Shown: positions 7,560 through 15,124 of the stretch, piece by piece | How the letters are laid out: each line of letters opens with the position of its first letter | How positions within the stretch are numbered: position 1 is the stretch's first letter | Source of the DNA: Actinomycetes bacterium | GTDB taxonomy: Bacteria > Actinomycetota > Acidimicrobiia > Acidimicrobiales > Ilumatobacteraceae | DNA length: 37,021 nucleotides | Assembly: GCA_014190235.1 (NCBI GenBank) | Contig: BJGC01000021.1 | Location: 1 to 37,021, forward strand | Direction: 5' to 3' | Made by a program: the position numbers and the translations under genes | The notes under the pieces: model-generated | Told to the model about the DNA's origin: nothing | The model's database searches: none | What the model saw: the letters and a program-made list of their open reading frames with translations, nothing else

Positions 7560-9956
7560 ATGAAAAATTCCAGCACACCCAAGAAGGTCCCATCCACGTC
7601 ACCTACATCTCCCCGAACATCCTCGAGGCGACCATTACTTATCGTTGAGTCACCTGCTAAGGCCAAGACGATCTCGAAGTATCTCGGCACCGCCTACATG
7701 GTTGAAGCATCAGTCGGGCACATCGCAGATATTCCTGAAAAGAAAAACTCCGTCGATGTCGACAATGGTTTCGCCGTTGAGTATGTGCTCACGCCAAAGG
7801 GTCGTGAGACCATCACGCATCTTCGTCAACAACTAAAAAAAGCTTCGATGCTGATTCTGGCGACGGATGCCGATCGCGAGGGTGAACTCATTGCTGCTCA
7901 TCTTGTTGAGTTTTTGAAGCCCACCGTGCCTGTGCAGCGAGTGGAGTTTCGCTCTGTCACCAAGGATGCTGTCGAGAAAGCACTCACGCAGCCTCGTCAG
8001 ATCGACGCCTCTCTTGTAGAAGCCGCCAAGACTCGTCGCATTTTGGATCGCTTGTACGGATTTGAAGTGTCGCCGGTGCTGTGGCGCAAGGTTCGCCAGA
8101 ATCTTTCAGCAGGGCGAGTGCAGAGTCCAGCGATGCGGCTTGTGGTTGAGCGCGAACTAGAGCGTCATCAGTTTGTCAGCGCAGGCTATTTCGACATCGA
8201 TGCAACGTCAGCAACATTGCCAGCTTTTGTAGCCAAGTTGACTGCAGTAGATGGTCAGCGTATTGCAACCGGAAAAGACTTTGACTCCAGGGGAGTACTC
8301 GTCAACGATGTGCGAGCAATTTCAATTGAGATGGCTGCTGCCATTGCCACGGTTCTTGAGAGTGGTCCATCAGCGCTCACGGTGTCTTCGTTCGCCGAGA
8401 AGGCGTACAGCCGATTCCCGCAGCGTCCATTCACGATGAGCAGTTTGTATCAAGCGGCAGGCAATCGTCTTGGCATGAGTACGGCCGAGGCTCGTGTAGT
8501 GAGTCAGCAACTCTTTGATCACGGTCACATCACGTATCCCCGAACAGATAACGGGGCGTTTGGGCGTGAGGCGCTCGCCAAAGTGCGACACGCCGTGAAG
8601 GAAGTCTTTGGTGACGCATTGCTGTCTCCCAAGGCTCGCTACATCAGTGGTGTCGGAAAAAATGCGCAAGCAGCACACGAGGCAATTCATCCAACACGAA
8701 TGTTGGTGCGTCGTCCCGCAGGACTCACGCCTCGACAGCAGGCGCTGTATGAACTGATTTGGCAGCGCACTATTGCCACACAGATGTCAGACGCAAGCGG
8801 TGTCACGGTGTCGATCACTCTGCAGACGACTGCCGCAATATCTCCGACAGTTGATTGTGAGTTCAGCGCGTCGGGCACCACCATTACATCGCCCGGATTT
8901 CGATTGGCATACGGCTTCGAGGAGGAGGATGAGAAAGAAAAAGCTCTCCCAGCGCTCGCCGTGGGCGAGTCTGTGCCGATGGAGTCATTTACGATGCTGC
9001 AACATGCAACGGCGCCACCAGCGCGTTTCACCGAAGCGTCATTAGTGAAAGAACTCGAAGAACTCGGAATCGGCCGACCATCGACGTATGCGTCAATTAT
9101 CGCAAAATTGCGGGAGCGCTATATCTGGTCAAAAAAAGGGGAGCGAGCACTTGTGCCGACCATCACTGCATTTGCAGTGCATCGCATTATGACGCAATAT
9201 TTTCAGCCTCTTGTTGATTACACCTTCACGCAGATCATGGAAAAAGATCTTGATCGAATTACGTCAGGTGAACAAATGCGCGATCTGCTTCTTACTGATT
9301 TTTATTTTGGAGCAGGCGGCGAATGGCCAGGTATTCATCCACTTATTGAGAGCACGATTAAGACAATTGATCCGAAGCAACTTTTTGCGATTGACCTTGG
9401 GCTACACCCGACAACAGGTGAATCAATGCTGATCAAACCCGGGATTCTGCGCAAAGGGACCTTCAGTCCATATCTGCAATGCGGTGAAGCAACCCGCAGC
9501 ATCTCTGATCAGACCATGCTTGACGAACTTGATATTCCGGCGATGGTGGCATTGCTCAGTGCACAAGAAGTCGTTGTTGGCCACATTGACGGAGTGCCGG
9601 TGATTGTGAAAACTACGAGTACTGGTAGTTATTTTCAGCTCGGCAACAAAGAAGTACTGCCAGTCGGAAGTAAAAAACCACGCACTGCAGGTTTGTTATC
9701 CCACATGACCCCTCGGACCGTCACAATCGAAGATGCCATCGCAATGTTTTCACTTCCGCGAACCATTGGCTCTCACCCCCAAACGGGTCACGACATCGTG
9801 GCGCACTTTGGCAAGTTCGGTGCCTACATCGTGTGCGGCGAGGACACTCGGTCACTCAAAGACGAGACTGCTCTTTTTAGCCTTATTCTGGGTGATGCGG
9901 TGGCTCTCTTGGCTATCCCCAAAAAGCCCCGTGGCAATTTTCGAGGCAAAAAGTAG
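7560..9956 (+). CDS. topA: DNA topoisomerase I
   Basis: Type IA topoisomerase that relaxes negative supercoils, 798 aa. The Toprim domain holds the catalytic E30 (VESPAKAKT) and the DxD motif ATDADREGE (D103, D105). The active-site tyrosine is Y326 in GHITYPRTD. The C-terminal third has topoisomerase C-terminal repeats of the actinobacterial kind (for example GKFGAYIVCGED) rather than four-cysteine zinc fingers. It is shorter than the mycobacterial enzyme because it lacks the long basic tail and ends FRGKK. ATG 7560 follows GAGG (7553-7556) by 3 nt; TATATA (7547-7552) lies 7 nt upstream, so a leaderless start is also conceivable. In M. tuberculosis topA is not in this cluster, so its place here is an insertion relative to that order. 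Confidence 0.95.
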   Translation: MKNSSTPKKVPSTSPTSPRTSSRRPLLIVESPAKAKTISKYLGTAYMVEASVGHIADIPEKKNSVDVDNGFAVEYVLTPKGRETITHLRQQLKKASMLILATDADREGELIAAHLVEFLKPTVPVQRVEFRSVTKDAVEKALTQPRQIDASLVEAAKTRRILDRLYGFEVSPVLWRKVRQNLSAGRVQSPAMRLVVERELERHQFVSAGYFDIDATSATLPAFVAKLTAVDGQRIATGKDFDSRGVLVNDVRAISIEMAAAIATVLESGPSALTVSSFAEKAYSRFPQRPFTMSSLYQAAGNRLGMSTAEARVVSQQLFDHGHITYPRTDNGAFGREALAKVRHAVKEVFGDALLSPKARYISGVGKNAQAAHEAIHPTRMLVRRPAGLTPRQQALYELIWQRTIATQMSDASGVTVSITLQTTAAISPTVDCEFSASGTTITSPGFRLAYGFEEEDEKEKALPALAVGESVPMESFTMLQHATAPPARFTEASLVKELEELGIGRPSTYASIIAKLRERYIWSKKGERALVPTITAFAVHRIMTQYFQPLVDYTFTQIMEKDLDRITSGEQMRDLLLTDFYFGAGGEWPGIHPLIESTIKTIDPKQLFAIDLGLHPTTGESMLIKPGILRKGTFSPYLQCGEATRSISDQTMLDELDIPAMVALLSAQEVVVGHIDGVPVIVKTTSTGSYFQLGNKEVLPVGSKKPRTAGLLSHMTPRTVTIEDAIAMFSLPRTIGSHPQTGHDIVAHFGKFGAYIVCGEDTRSLKDETALFSLILGDAVALLAIPKKPRGNFRGKK

Positions 9957-9996
9957 TGGCGAGGTCGTTGCCAACAGGAGACTCAGGGGCTAGGGT

Positions 9997-10026
9997 GGGA
10001 GTTGCTCGGGGTTCCCCGAGGCTCCC
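9997..10026 (+). terminator. Strong hairpin between topA and rho
   Basis: CTCGGGG (10005-10011) and CCCCGAG (10014-10020) pair perfectly. The flanking GGGAG (9997-10001) and CTCCC (10022-10026) extend the stem after a small asymmetric bulge. No T-run follows, so it may be a terminator without U-tract behind topA or a structured part of the rho leader. The rest of the 186-bp gap shows no gene. Confidence 0.45.
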
Positions 10027-10142
10027 GTCAGATGTCTTTGGCTGGTTGAGTGTTGAGCATCTCACTTCGGTAGGGCGCTCAATTTCCCAGAAATCCCCCG
10101 AAAACAGTGACTGAAAAAGACTGAACGAAAGCAGGCACCAAA

Positions 10143-11891
10143 ATGGCCGCACACGCCCTAGAAAAATCACAACTCGAAACAAAAGATCGAGAGCAACTCC
10201 TCGCAATCGCTGATGCCCTTGGGGTGTCAGCGGTCTCTCGAGCCACGAAGTCTGTATTGATTGACAAGATTCTTGACAAAACAGGTGCCAACGCTCCGGC
10301 GCCTCAGCCGGCTGCCGCGCCAGAAGCAGCGCCCGCAGCCCAAGCAGCACCTGCACGCGAACCGCGACCGTTTGTTGCCGCCCCGAAAATGGGCGCTGAC
10401 GGTGAGCCCATGGCCGACTGGGAAATCGAGTTGGCTGAGCACGAAGGTCGCATGACCCCAGAGCAGGCAACGACGGCTCGTCACAACAGTGCGCGTCCAC
10501 AACGCGATGCTGGGCAGCCTCGTCAGCAAGGAAATCGTCAGCAAGGTGATCGTCAACAGGGTGATCGTCAGCAAAACAATGCGCCCGGAAATCGTCCGCA
10601 AAATAGTGGTCAAGATAACTGGGACAACAGCGATCGTAATCCGCGCAATCGCCGTCGCCGTCGTGGCAAGGGTCCGCGTGATGAAGGTCCACAGGGACAA
10701 GATCGCTTTGAAGTCAATGATCGAGAGCCACGCGATGGTGGCGAAGCAATTAGCAATGAACCTGTTGAAGTGTCTGGTTATTTAGATTTACGTGATGAGG
10801 GCTACGGCTTTTTGCGCATAGGTGGTTACCTCACCACGCGAGAGGATGCGTATGTTCCTGTCAAGTTGACTCGGCAATACGGATTACGCAAGGGAGACCA
10901 CGTCACCGGAACCGCGCGTCCTGCCGGAAGAAATGAAAAAAATCCTGGGATGCTTGAGATTCTCACAGTGAACGGAAAAGATCCTGAATCAGCAAAAAAG
11001 CGTCCGCGCTTTGAAGACCTCACGCCACTGTTTCCGGATTCACATTTAAAGTTAGAAGACCTCAGCGATCCAGGCAATGTGACCGCTCGTATTATCGATT
11101 TGATTGCTCCGATCGGAAAAGGTCAGCGCGGATTAATCGTGTCGCCACCTAAGGCTGGCAAGACAACGATCATGAAAACGATTGCAACGTCTATTGAAAA
11201 AAACAATCCAGAGGTAAAACTTATTGTCTTGTTGATTGATGAGCGACCAGAAGAAGTAACCGACATGCGTCGCACTGTCAAGGGAGAAGTCATTGCGAGC
11301 ACGTTTGATCGCCCAAGCGACGAACACACTCAGATTGCTGAACTTACAATTGAAAAAGCCAAGCGTCTCGTTGAACTCGGCGAAGACGTCGTCATCATCT
11401 TGGACGGAATCACTCGGTTGTCACGTGCATACAACTTGGCAGCACCAGCGACTGGTCGCGTCATGTCAGGCGGTATTGATGCTGGTGCTCTGTATCCGCC
11501 CAAGAAGTTCTTTGGAGCAGCGCGTAACATCGAAGAAGGCGGAAGCTTGACGATCTTGGCAACTGCGTTGGTCGAGACCAATAGCCGTATGGATGATGCC
11601 ATCTTTGAAGAGTTCAAAGGAACAGGCAACATGGAACTGCGCCTAGACCGTAAGATCGCGGAGCGCCGGGTGTTCCCAGCCATTGATGTGGATGCCAGTT
11701 CGACCCGCCATGAGGAGCTTCTTTTTGACCGCAAACAGTTGCCTTTGGTCTGGAAACTACGCCGAGTCTTGAGCGGAATGGCCGCCGAGGGCAGCTCTGC
11801 TCCGGGCCTGGAATTGCTGATGGACCGCCTGCGTACTTTCAAGTCAAATGACGAATTCTTGTCTGAAATCGCGAAGCAACCCACGAATTAG
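10143..11891 (+). CDS. rho: Transcription termination factor Rho
   Basis: Hexameric RNA-dependent ATPase that ends transcription (582 aa against about 420 in E. coli). An N-terminal helical domain (about 8-48) is followed by an Ala/Pro-rich linker. An insertion rich in Arg, Gln, Asn, Asp and Gly follows (about 113-199), with a run of Arg-Arg-Arg-Arg-Arg; such inserts are typical of actinobacterial Rho and bind RNA. The cold-shock-like primary RNA site holds GYGFLR (221-226). Walker A is SPPKAGKTT (334-342), followed by LLIDERPEE and Walker B IILDGITR (about 418-425). The ATG has only a weak AGG upstream. The gene sits before rpmE-prfA as in M. tuberculosis. Confidence 0.96.
   Translation: MAAHALEKSQLETKDREQLLAIADALGVSAVSRATKSVLIDKILDKTGANAPAPQPAAAPEAAPAAQAAPAREPRPFVAAPKMGADGEPMADWEIELAEHEGRMTPEQATTARHNSARPQRDAGQPRQQGNRQQGDRQQGDRQQNNAPGNRPQNSGQDNWDNSDRNPRNRRRRRGKGPRDEGPQGQDRFEVNDREPRDGGEAISNEPVEVSGYLDLRDEGYGFLRIGGYLTTREDAYVPVKLTRQYGLRKGDHVTGTARPAGRNEKNPGMLEILTVNGKDPESAKKRPRFEDLTPLFPDSHLKLEDLSDPGNVTARIIDLIAPIGKGQRGLIVSPPKAGKTTIMKTIATSIEKNNPEVKLIVLLIDERPEEVTDMRRTVKGEVIASTFDRPSDEHTQIAELTIEKAKRLVELGEDVVIILDGITRLSRAYNLAAPATGRVMSGGIDAGALYPPKKFFGAARNIEEGGSLTILATALVETNSRMDDAIFEEFKGTGNMELRLDRKIAERRVFPAIDVDASSTRHEELLFDRKQLPLVWKLRRVLSGMAAEGSSAPGLELLMDRLRTFKSNDEFLSEIAKQPTN
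10521..10580 (+). repeat. 15-nt tandem repeats in the Rho insertion domain
   Basis: Four consecutive 15-nt units starting CGTCARCARR (10521, 10536, 10551, 10566) encode RQQGN, RQQGD, RQQGD and RQQNN. The two middle units give identical peptides with slightly different codons, so the repeat is not brand new. Copy number change would keep the frame and tune the length of the RNA-binding insert. Confidence 0.85.
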
Positions 11892-11928
11892 AACCGATAC
11901 ACTTCACCCCTTAGTTTGAGGAGACGAT

Positions 11929-12156
11929 ATGAAGACCGAAATCCATCCTGATTATTCAGACATCCAAATCAAGTGCTCATGTGGCAACACATTTACCACT
12001 CGCAGCACAAAGGGCAAAGACATCAGCGTTGAATTGTGCAACGAATGTCACCCATTTTTCACGGGAAAGCAAAAGTTGGTCGACACAGGTGGTCGTGTAG
12101 AGCGCTTCAACAAGCGTCACGGCGAGCGCAAGGCAGGCCCCAAGAAAGCCGAATAG
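11929..12156 (+). CDS. rpmE: 50S ribosomal protein L31 (zinc-binding type)
   Basis: 75-residue ribosomal protein L31. It starts MKTEIHPDY and has four cysteines (C16, C18, C37, C40; CSCGNTF and CNECHPF) that bind zinc in the C+ type, followed by [24 protein letters not shown] (11918-11923) lies 5 nt upstream of the ATG. The C-terminal lysine-rich tail is slightly long. Its place between rho and prfA is the conserved actinobacterial one. Confidence 0.96.
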   Translation: MKTEIHPDYSDIQIKCSCGNTFTTRSTKGKDISVELCNECHPFFTGKQKLVDTGGRVERFNKRHGERKAGPKKAE

Positions 12157-12162
12157 GTTTTC

Positions 12163-13152
12163 GTGTCAGACGAGTTAGAGCGGCGTAGTCGCTTACTTGG
12201 TATCAAACTTCGCGCATTGGTGCGAGATCACATCGGGTCAGATCCTGATGGAGAAATTTTTCCATTCGGATTAGGTGCCGCATTAGTGACAGCCGATGCA
12301 ACATTTGTGTTGATCGAAGGCGATGCCAGCAAAGCATTGGGACCATCGTTGTCGTGGGCACTGCAACGCAGTGACGCTCCACTTCATGTGTTGGCAGACA
12401 GAGACACCGGCATCTTGGCTCGTCGTGCAGAGAACTTTCATCATCCCGTCTCGGTCTGGCACATTGCAGATCGCGTATTGCTTCCGGCAGTTGTCGAACC
12501 ATTTGCGGTCCGACTTGAGCCACTTACTTCACATCTAGCGTTTATTGGATTGATTGCCCAAGCCGGTGCTGATGTCGTGATTGAGCACGGTGTTGTCACG
12601 GGTGAGGTACAAGGTCTTGAGATCTGTCGCGTCATTGATGACGCCTACACAGGAGAGTCCAGACTAGAAGTGGGGATGGGTGCACATGACCGTGAGGCAT
12701 TTGCGATGATTCACGGTTCGCTTCCAACCGAAAAAGCATTGCGTAATGTGATTGACGCCGTGAGTGCACATCGCAGTGTCGGAGCCGATCCTCATCCGCT
12801 CAATACATTTGGAGCAGAGCGCCTCATGCGCGCGCGTGTCATTGCCAATCCGCAATCGGTGGATTTTGTCCATGCACAAGTAGCCGAACCACCAGTGCAA
12901 CGAATGAATCTCAAAGATGCGGTGCCATGTGTGGCGCTTGCTGTTGGTGCACAGGGTCAACGATTCGTGGTCACGTTTGCACACGGAATTGATTTAGATG
13001 TCGTGCCGTTTGCCCTTGATGCTTGGCAACGCCTAGAACCAACAGCGCTGCCTGCCGTGGTATTACGCGACCAAGATGTTGTGAAGTCAATTGAGCGCTT
13101 AGCCCACAATGCCATAACGAGCGTGCAGATCATCGCCTTCCGGGCTGACTGA
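12163..13152 (+). CDS. Conserved-looking hypothetical protein between rpmE and prfA
   Basis: I do not recognise this 329-residue protein. It has no signal peptide, membrane helix or clear nucleotide-binding motif. The sequence reads like a soluble alpha/beta protein, possibly with two related halves: segments around 40-100 and 240-320 both alternate hydrophobic strands with Ala-rich helices. It starts at GTG 12163, six bases after rpmE. TAGGTT (12154-12159) lies only 3 nt upstream, so neither a standard SD nor the usual leaderless spacing applies. Codon use and composition match its neighbours. It is inserted between two translation genes, L31 and release factor 1, that are adjacent in M. tuberculosis. 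Confidence 0.8.
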   Translation: MSDELERRSRLLGIKLRALVRDHIGSDPDGEIFPFGLGAALVTADATFVLIEGDASKALGPSLSWALQRSDAPLHVLADRDTGILARRAENFHHPVSVWHIADRVLLPAVVEPFAVRLEPLTSHLAFIGLIAQAGADVVIEHGVVTGEVQGLEICRVIDDAYTGESRLEVGMGAHDREAFAMIHGSLPTEKALRNVIDAVSAHRSVGADPHPLNTFGAERLMRARVIANPQSVDFVHAQVAEPPVQRMNLKDAVPCVALAVGAQGQRFVVTFAHGIDLDVVPFALDAWQRLEPTALPAVVLRDQDVVKSIERLAHNAITSVQIIAFRAD

Positions 13153-13156
13153 GCCG

Positions 13157-13162
13157 TATCCT
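13157..13162 (+). promoter_or_regulatory. Putative -10 box of a leaderless prfA transcript
   Basis: TATCCT ends 6 nt before GTG 13169. The purine run GAAAGG directly abuts the start codon, too close to act as an SD, which favours a leaderless start. Confidence 0.45.
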
Positions 13163-13168
13163 GAAAGG

Positions 13169-14233
13169 GTGCAAGATCGCCTGGAGTCCATAGAGCGCGA
13201 CTATGTCGACCTTGAAGCCAGTCTGGGAAGTCCTGAAATCTTGGGAGACCAGGACAAAATGCGTGAGGCCGGTCGTCTCTACAAACAACTCACACCATTA
13301 GTCACATGTATTCGGGCGCTGACCCAAATGCAAGGAAACGCCCAGGCCGCTCGTGAACTTATGGCCGAGACCGCAGGCGATGAACGAGATAATTGGCGCG
13401 AAGAATTGATGGCATCGGAAGCCGCAATTGAAGTTCTTGAAGAAGAACTCAAACTATTGCTGCTGCCTCAAGACCCCAATGACGGAAAAAATTTGATTAT
13501 GGAAATCCGTGGAGCAGAGGGTGGAGAAGAAGCAAACTTGTTTGCCCACGACTTGCTTGAGATGTATCGGGCGTATGCAGCCAAATACAACTGGAACATC
13601 GAGACACTGCAGATGGACATGTCAGAGATGGGCGGAGTCAACCAAGTGACTTTGCTAATTAAAGGTGAGTCAGCATGGAGTCATCTTAAATTTGAAGGTG
13701 GTCCGCATCGGGTGCAGCGAGTGCCAGCCACCGAGGCCCAAGGTCGGGTGCATACATCGTCGGCAACCGTGATGGTCATGCCAGAAGCAGAAGAAGTTGA
13801 TATCAGCATTGATGATAAAGACCTCGATATTGATGTGTATCGCGCCAGTGGTCCCGGAGGACAAGGTGTAAATACCACTGACTCTGCTGTGCGTATTACT
13901 CACCGACCTACAGGACTTGTTGTTTCTATGCAGGATGAAAGAAGCCAGTTGCAAAACCGCGCACGCGCGATGCAGGTGCTGAGATCACGTTTGCTCAAAT
14001 TGCGTCAAGAAGAAGCAGACGCGAAGGCTTCAGCGGCTCGCAAAGCACAAGTAGGTGGTGGTGGACGCAGCGAAAAAATTCGCACATACAACTACAAAGA
14101 CAATCGAATCACTGATCACCGAATCGGTTTTACGTTGTATCAGTTGCAAGTTGTTCTTGCTGGCGACCTAGATCCTGTGATCGACGCTCTGCAAGCAGAC
14201 CTGCGGGCACGTCAACTCGCTGGCGATGACTGA
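13169..14233 (+). CDS. prfA: Peptide chain release factor 1
   Basis: RF1 (354 aa) reads UAA and UAG stop codons and triggers peptide release. The codon-reading PxT motif typical of RF1 is PAT (186-188, in RVPATEAQGRVHT). The catalytic GGQ is at 230-232 (SGPGGQGVNTTDSAVR). The start is GTG 13169, since MQDRLESIERDY matches the usual RF1 N-terminus. It overlaps prmC by 8 nt. PrmC methylates the Gln of GGQ, so the pair is functionally linked. Confidence 0.96.
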   Translation: MQDRLESIERDYVDLEASLGSPEILGDQDKMREAGRLYKQLTPLVTCIRALTQMQGNAQAARELMAETAGDERDNWREELMASEAAIEVLEEELKLLLLPQDPNDGKNLIMEIRGAEGGEEANLFAHDLLEMYRAYAAKYNWNIETLQMDMSEMGGVNQVTLLIKGESAWSHLKFEGGPHRVQRVPATEAQGRVHTSSATVMVMPEAEEVDISIDDKDLDIDVYRASGPGGQGVNTTDSAVRITHRPTGLVVSMQDERSQLQNRARAMQVLRSRLLKLRQEEADAKASAARKAQVGGGGRSEKIRTYNYKDNRITDHRIGFTLYQLQVVLAGDLDPVIDALQADLRARQLAGDD

Positions 14234-15095
14234 CACAACAATCACGTGGCGCACATTGATGGCAACAACTGCCGTTTTAGTGGGGGATCGCATCACGGCA
14301 ATGTGGCTCTGTCATCATGCGAGTGGTTGTGATGCGGATGAGTTTTTAGCAGTATTAGACGACTCTGTCTCGCAGCGTTCAACGGCTCACATCGACGCAA
14401 TGGTGCACCGCTTATTGGCAGGCGAACCGTTGCAATATGTCATGGGACGTTGGGCATTTCGACACCTTGATCTCATGGTCGATCAACGAGTCTTGATTCC
14501 GCGACCAGAGACAGAACAATTAGTTGACATCGTGTTGTCCTATCTACGAGATTTCCCAGAGAACCACGCCGCAGTAGTCGCCGATCTAGGCACAGGTTCA
14601 GGGGCAATCGGTTTGTCGTTATTGCACGAACTAAAACTCGGTTCTCTCACGGCGTACTTAGCAGATGCTTCTGTTGATGCATTGGATGTGGCTCGTGCCA
14701 ATGTGTCGGGGGCAGGAAGATCAGGGATTAACGCCGTGGTCGTGCACGGCAACTGGTACGACGCGTTGCCAAATCAGTTGCACCAAACATTTGACGTCAT
14801 CGTCAGTAATCCGCCGTACATTGCTGACAACGACCCAGAAGTTGCAGACAATGTTCTGCACTGGGAGCCAAGTGATGCGTTGTTCGCTGGAGTCGATGGT
14901 CTTGATGCAGTGCGACACATTGTTGCTGGTGCGCGAGATTGGCTGAAACCCGGCGGTCTGCTGGCCATTGAGATTGGATACAAACAAGGTGATGCTGTAC
15001 TGCAACTGCTGCGTGCTGCTGGATTAGCTGAGGCGCAGGTGATTCCAGATCTGTCTGGGCGCGATCGATTTGCGCGCGCTATCGCGCCAACTTGA
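14226..15095 (+). CDS. prmC: Release factor glutamine methyltransferase
   Basis: SAM-dependent N5-glutamine methyltransferase (HemK family, 289 aa) acting on the GGQ glutamine of RF1/RF2. An N-terminal helical domain includes GEPLQYVMGRWAF and the substrate-loop IPRPETEQLV (91-100). The SAM site is ADLGTGSGAIGLS (about 119-131), and the catalytic NPPY is at 195-198. ATG 14226 lies inside the end of prfA (8-nt overlap), implying translational coupling. It is convergent with the peptidase gene, 18 nt apart. Confidence 0.95.
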   Translation: MTDTTITWRTLMATTAVLVGDRITAMWLCHHASGCDADEFLAVLDDSVSQRSTAHIDAMVHRLLAGEPLQYVMGRWAFRHLDLMVDQRVLIPRPETEQLVDIVLSYLRDFPENHAAVVADLGTGSGAIGLSLLHELKLGSLTAYLADASVDALDVARANVSGAGRSGINAVVVHGNWYDALPNQLHQTFDVIVSNPPYIADNDPEVADNVLHWEPSDALFAGVDGLDAVRHIVAGARDWLKPGGLLAIEIGYKQGDAVLQLLRAAGLAEAQVIPDLSGRDRFARAIAPT

Positions 15096-15103
15096 CGTCT
15101 TAT

Positions 15104-15124
15104 TCTGCTCAAGTTACGAGCAGA
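15104..15124. terminator. Possible bidirectional hairpin between convergent genes
   Basis: TCTGCTC (15104-15110) and GAGCAGA (15118-15124) pair around a 7-nt loop between the convergent prmC and peptidase genes, overlapping the peptidase's last codons. There is no clear T-run on either side, so terminator function is only suggested by position. Confidence 0.35.

Noticed and set aside
7229-7690. Open frame on the minus strand crossing the topA upstream region
   Set aside because: It runs through the alternating tract, giving low-complexity peptide, and overlaps topA and the acidic-protein gene that has a perfect SD.
10227-10700. Long minus-strand open frames opposite the 5' half of rho
   Set aside because: They are antisense shadows of the Arg/Gln-rich insert, with repetitive Thr/Ile/Leu or His/Asp composition and no RBS.
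13163-13168. GAAAGG as Shine-Dalgarno of prfA
   Set aside because: It abuts the GTG with no spacing, so it cannot pair in the usual way; a leaderless start fits better.
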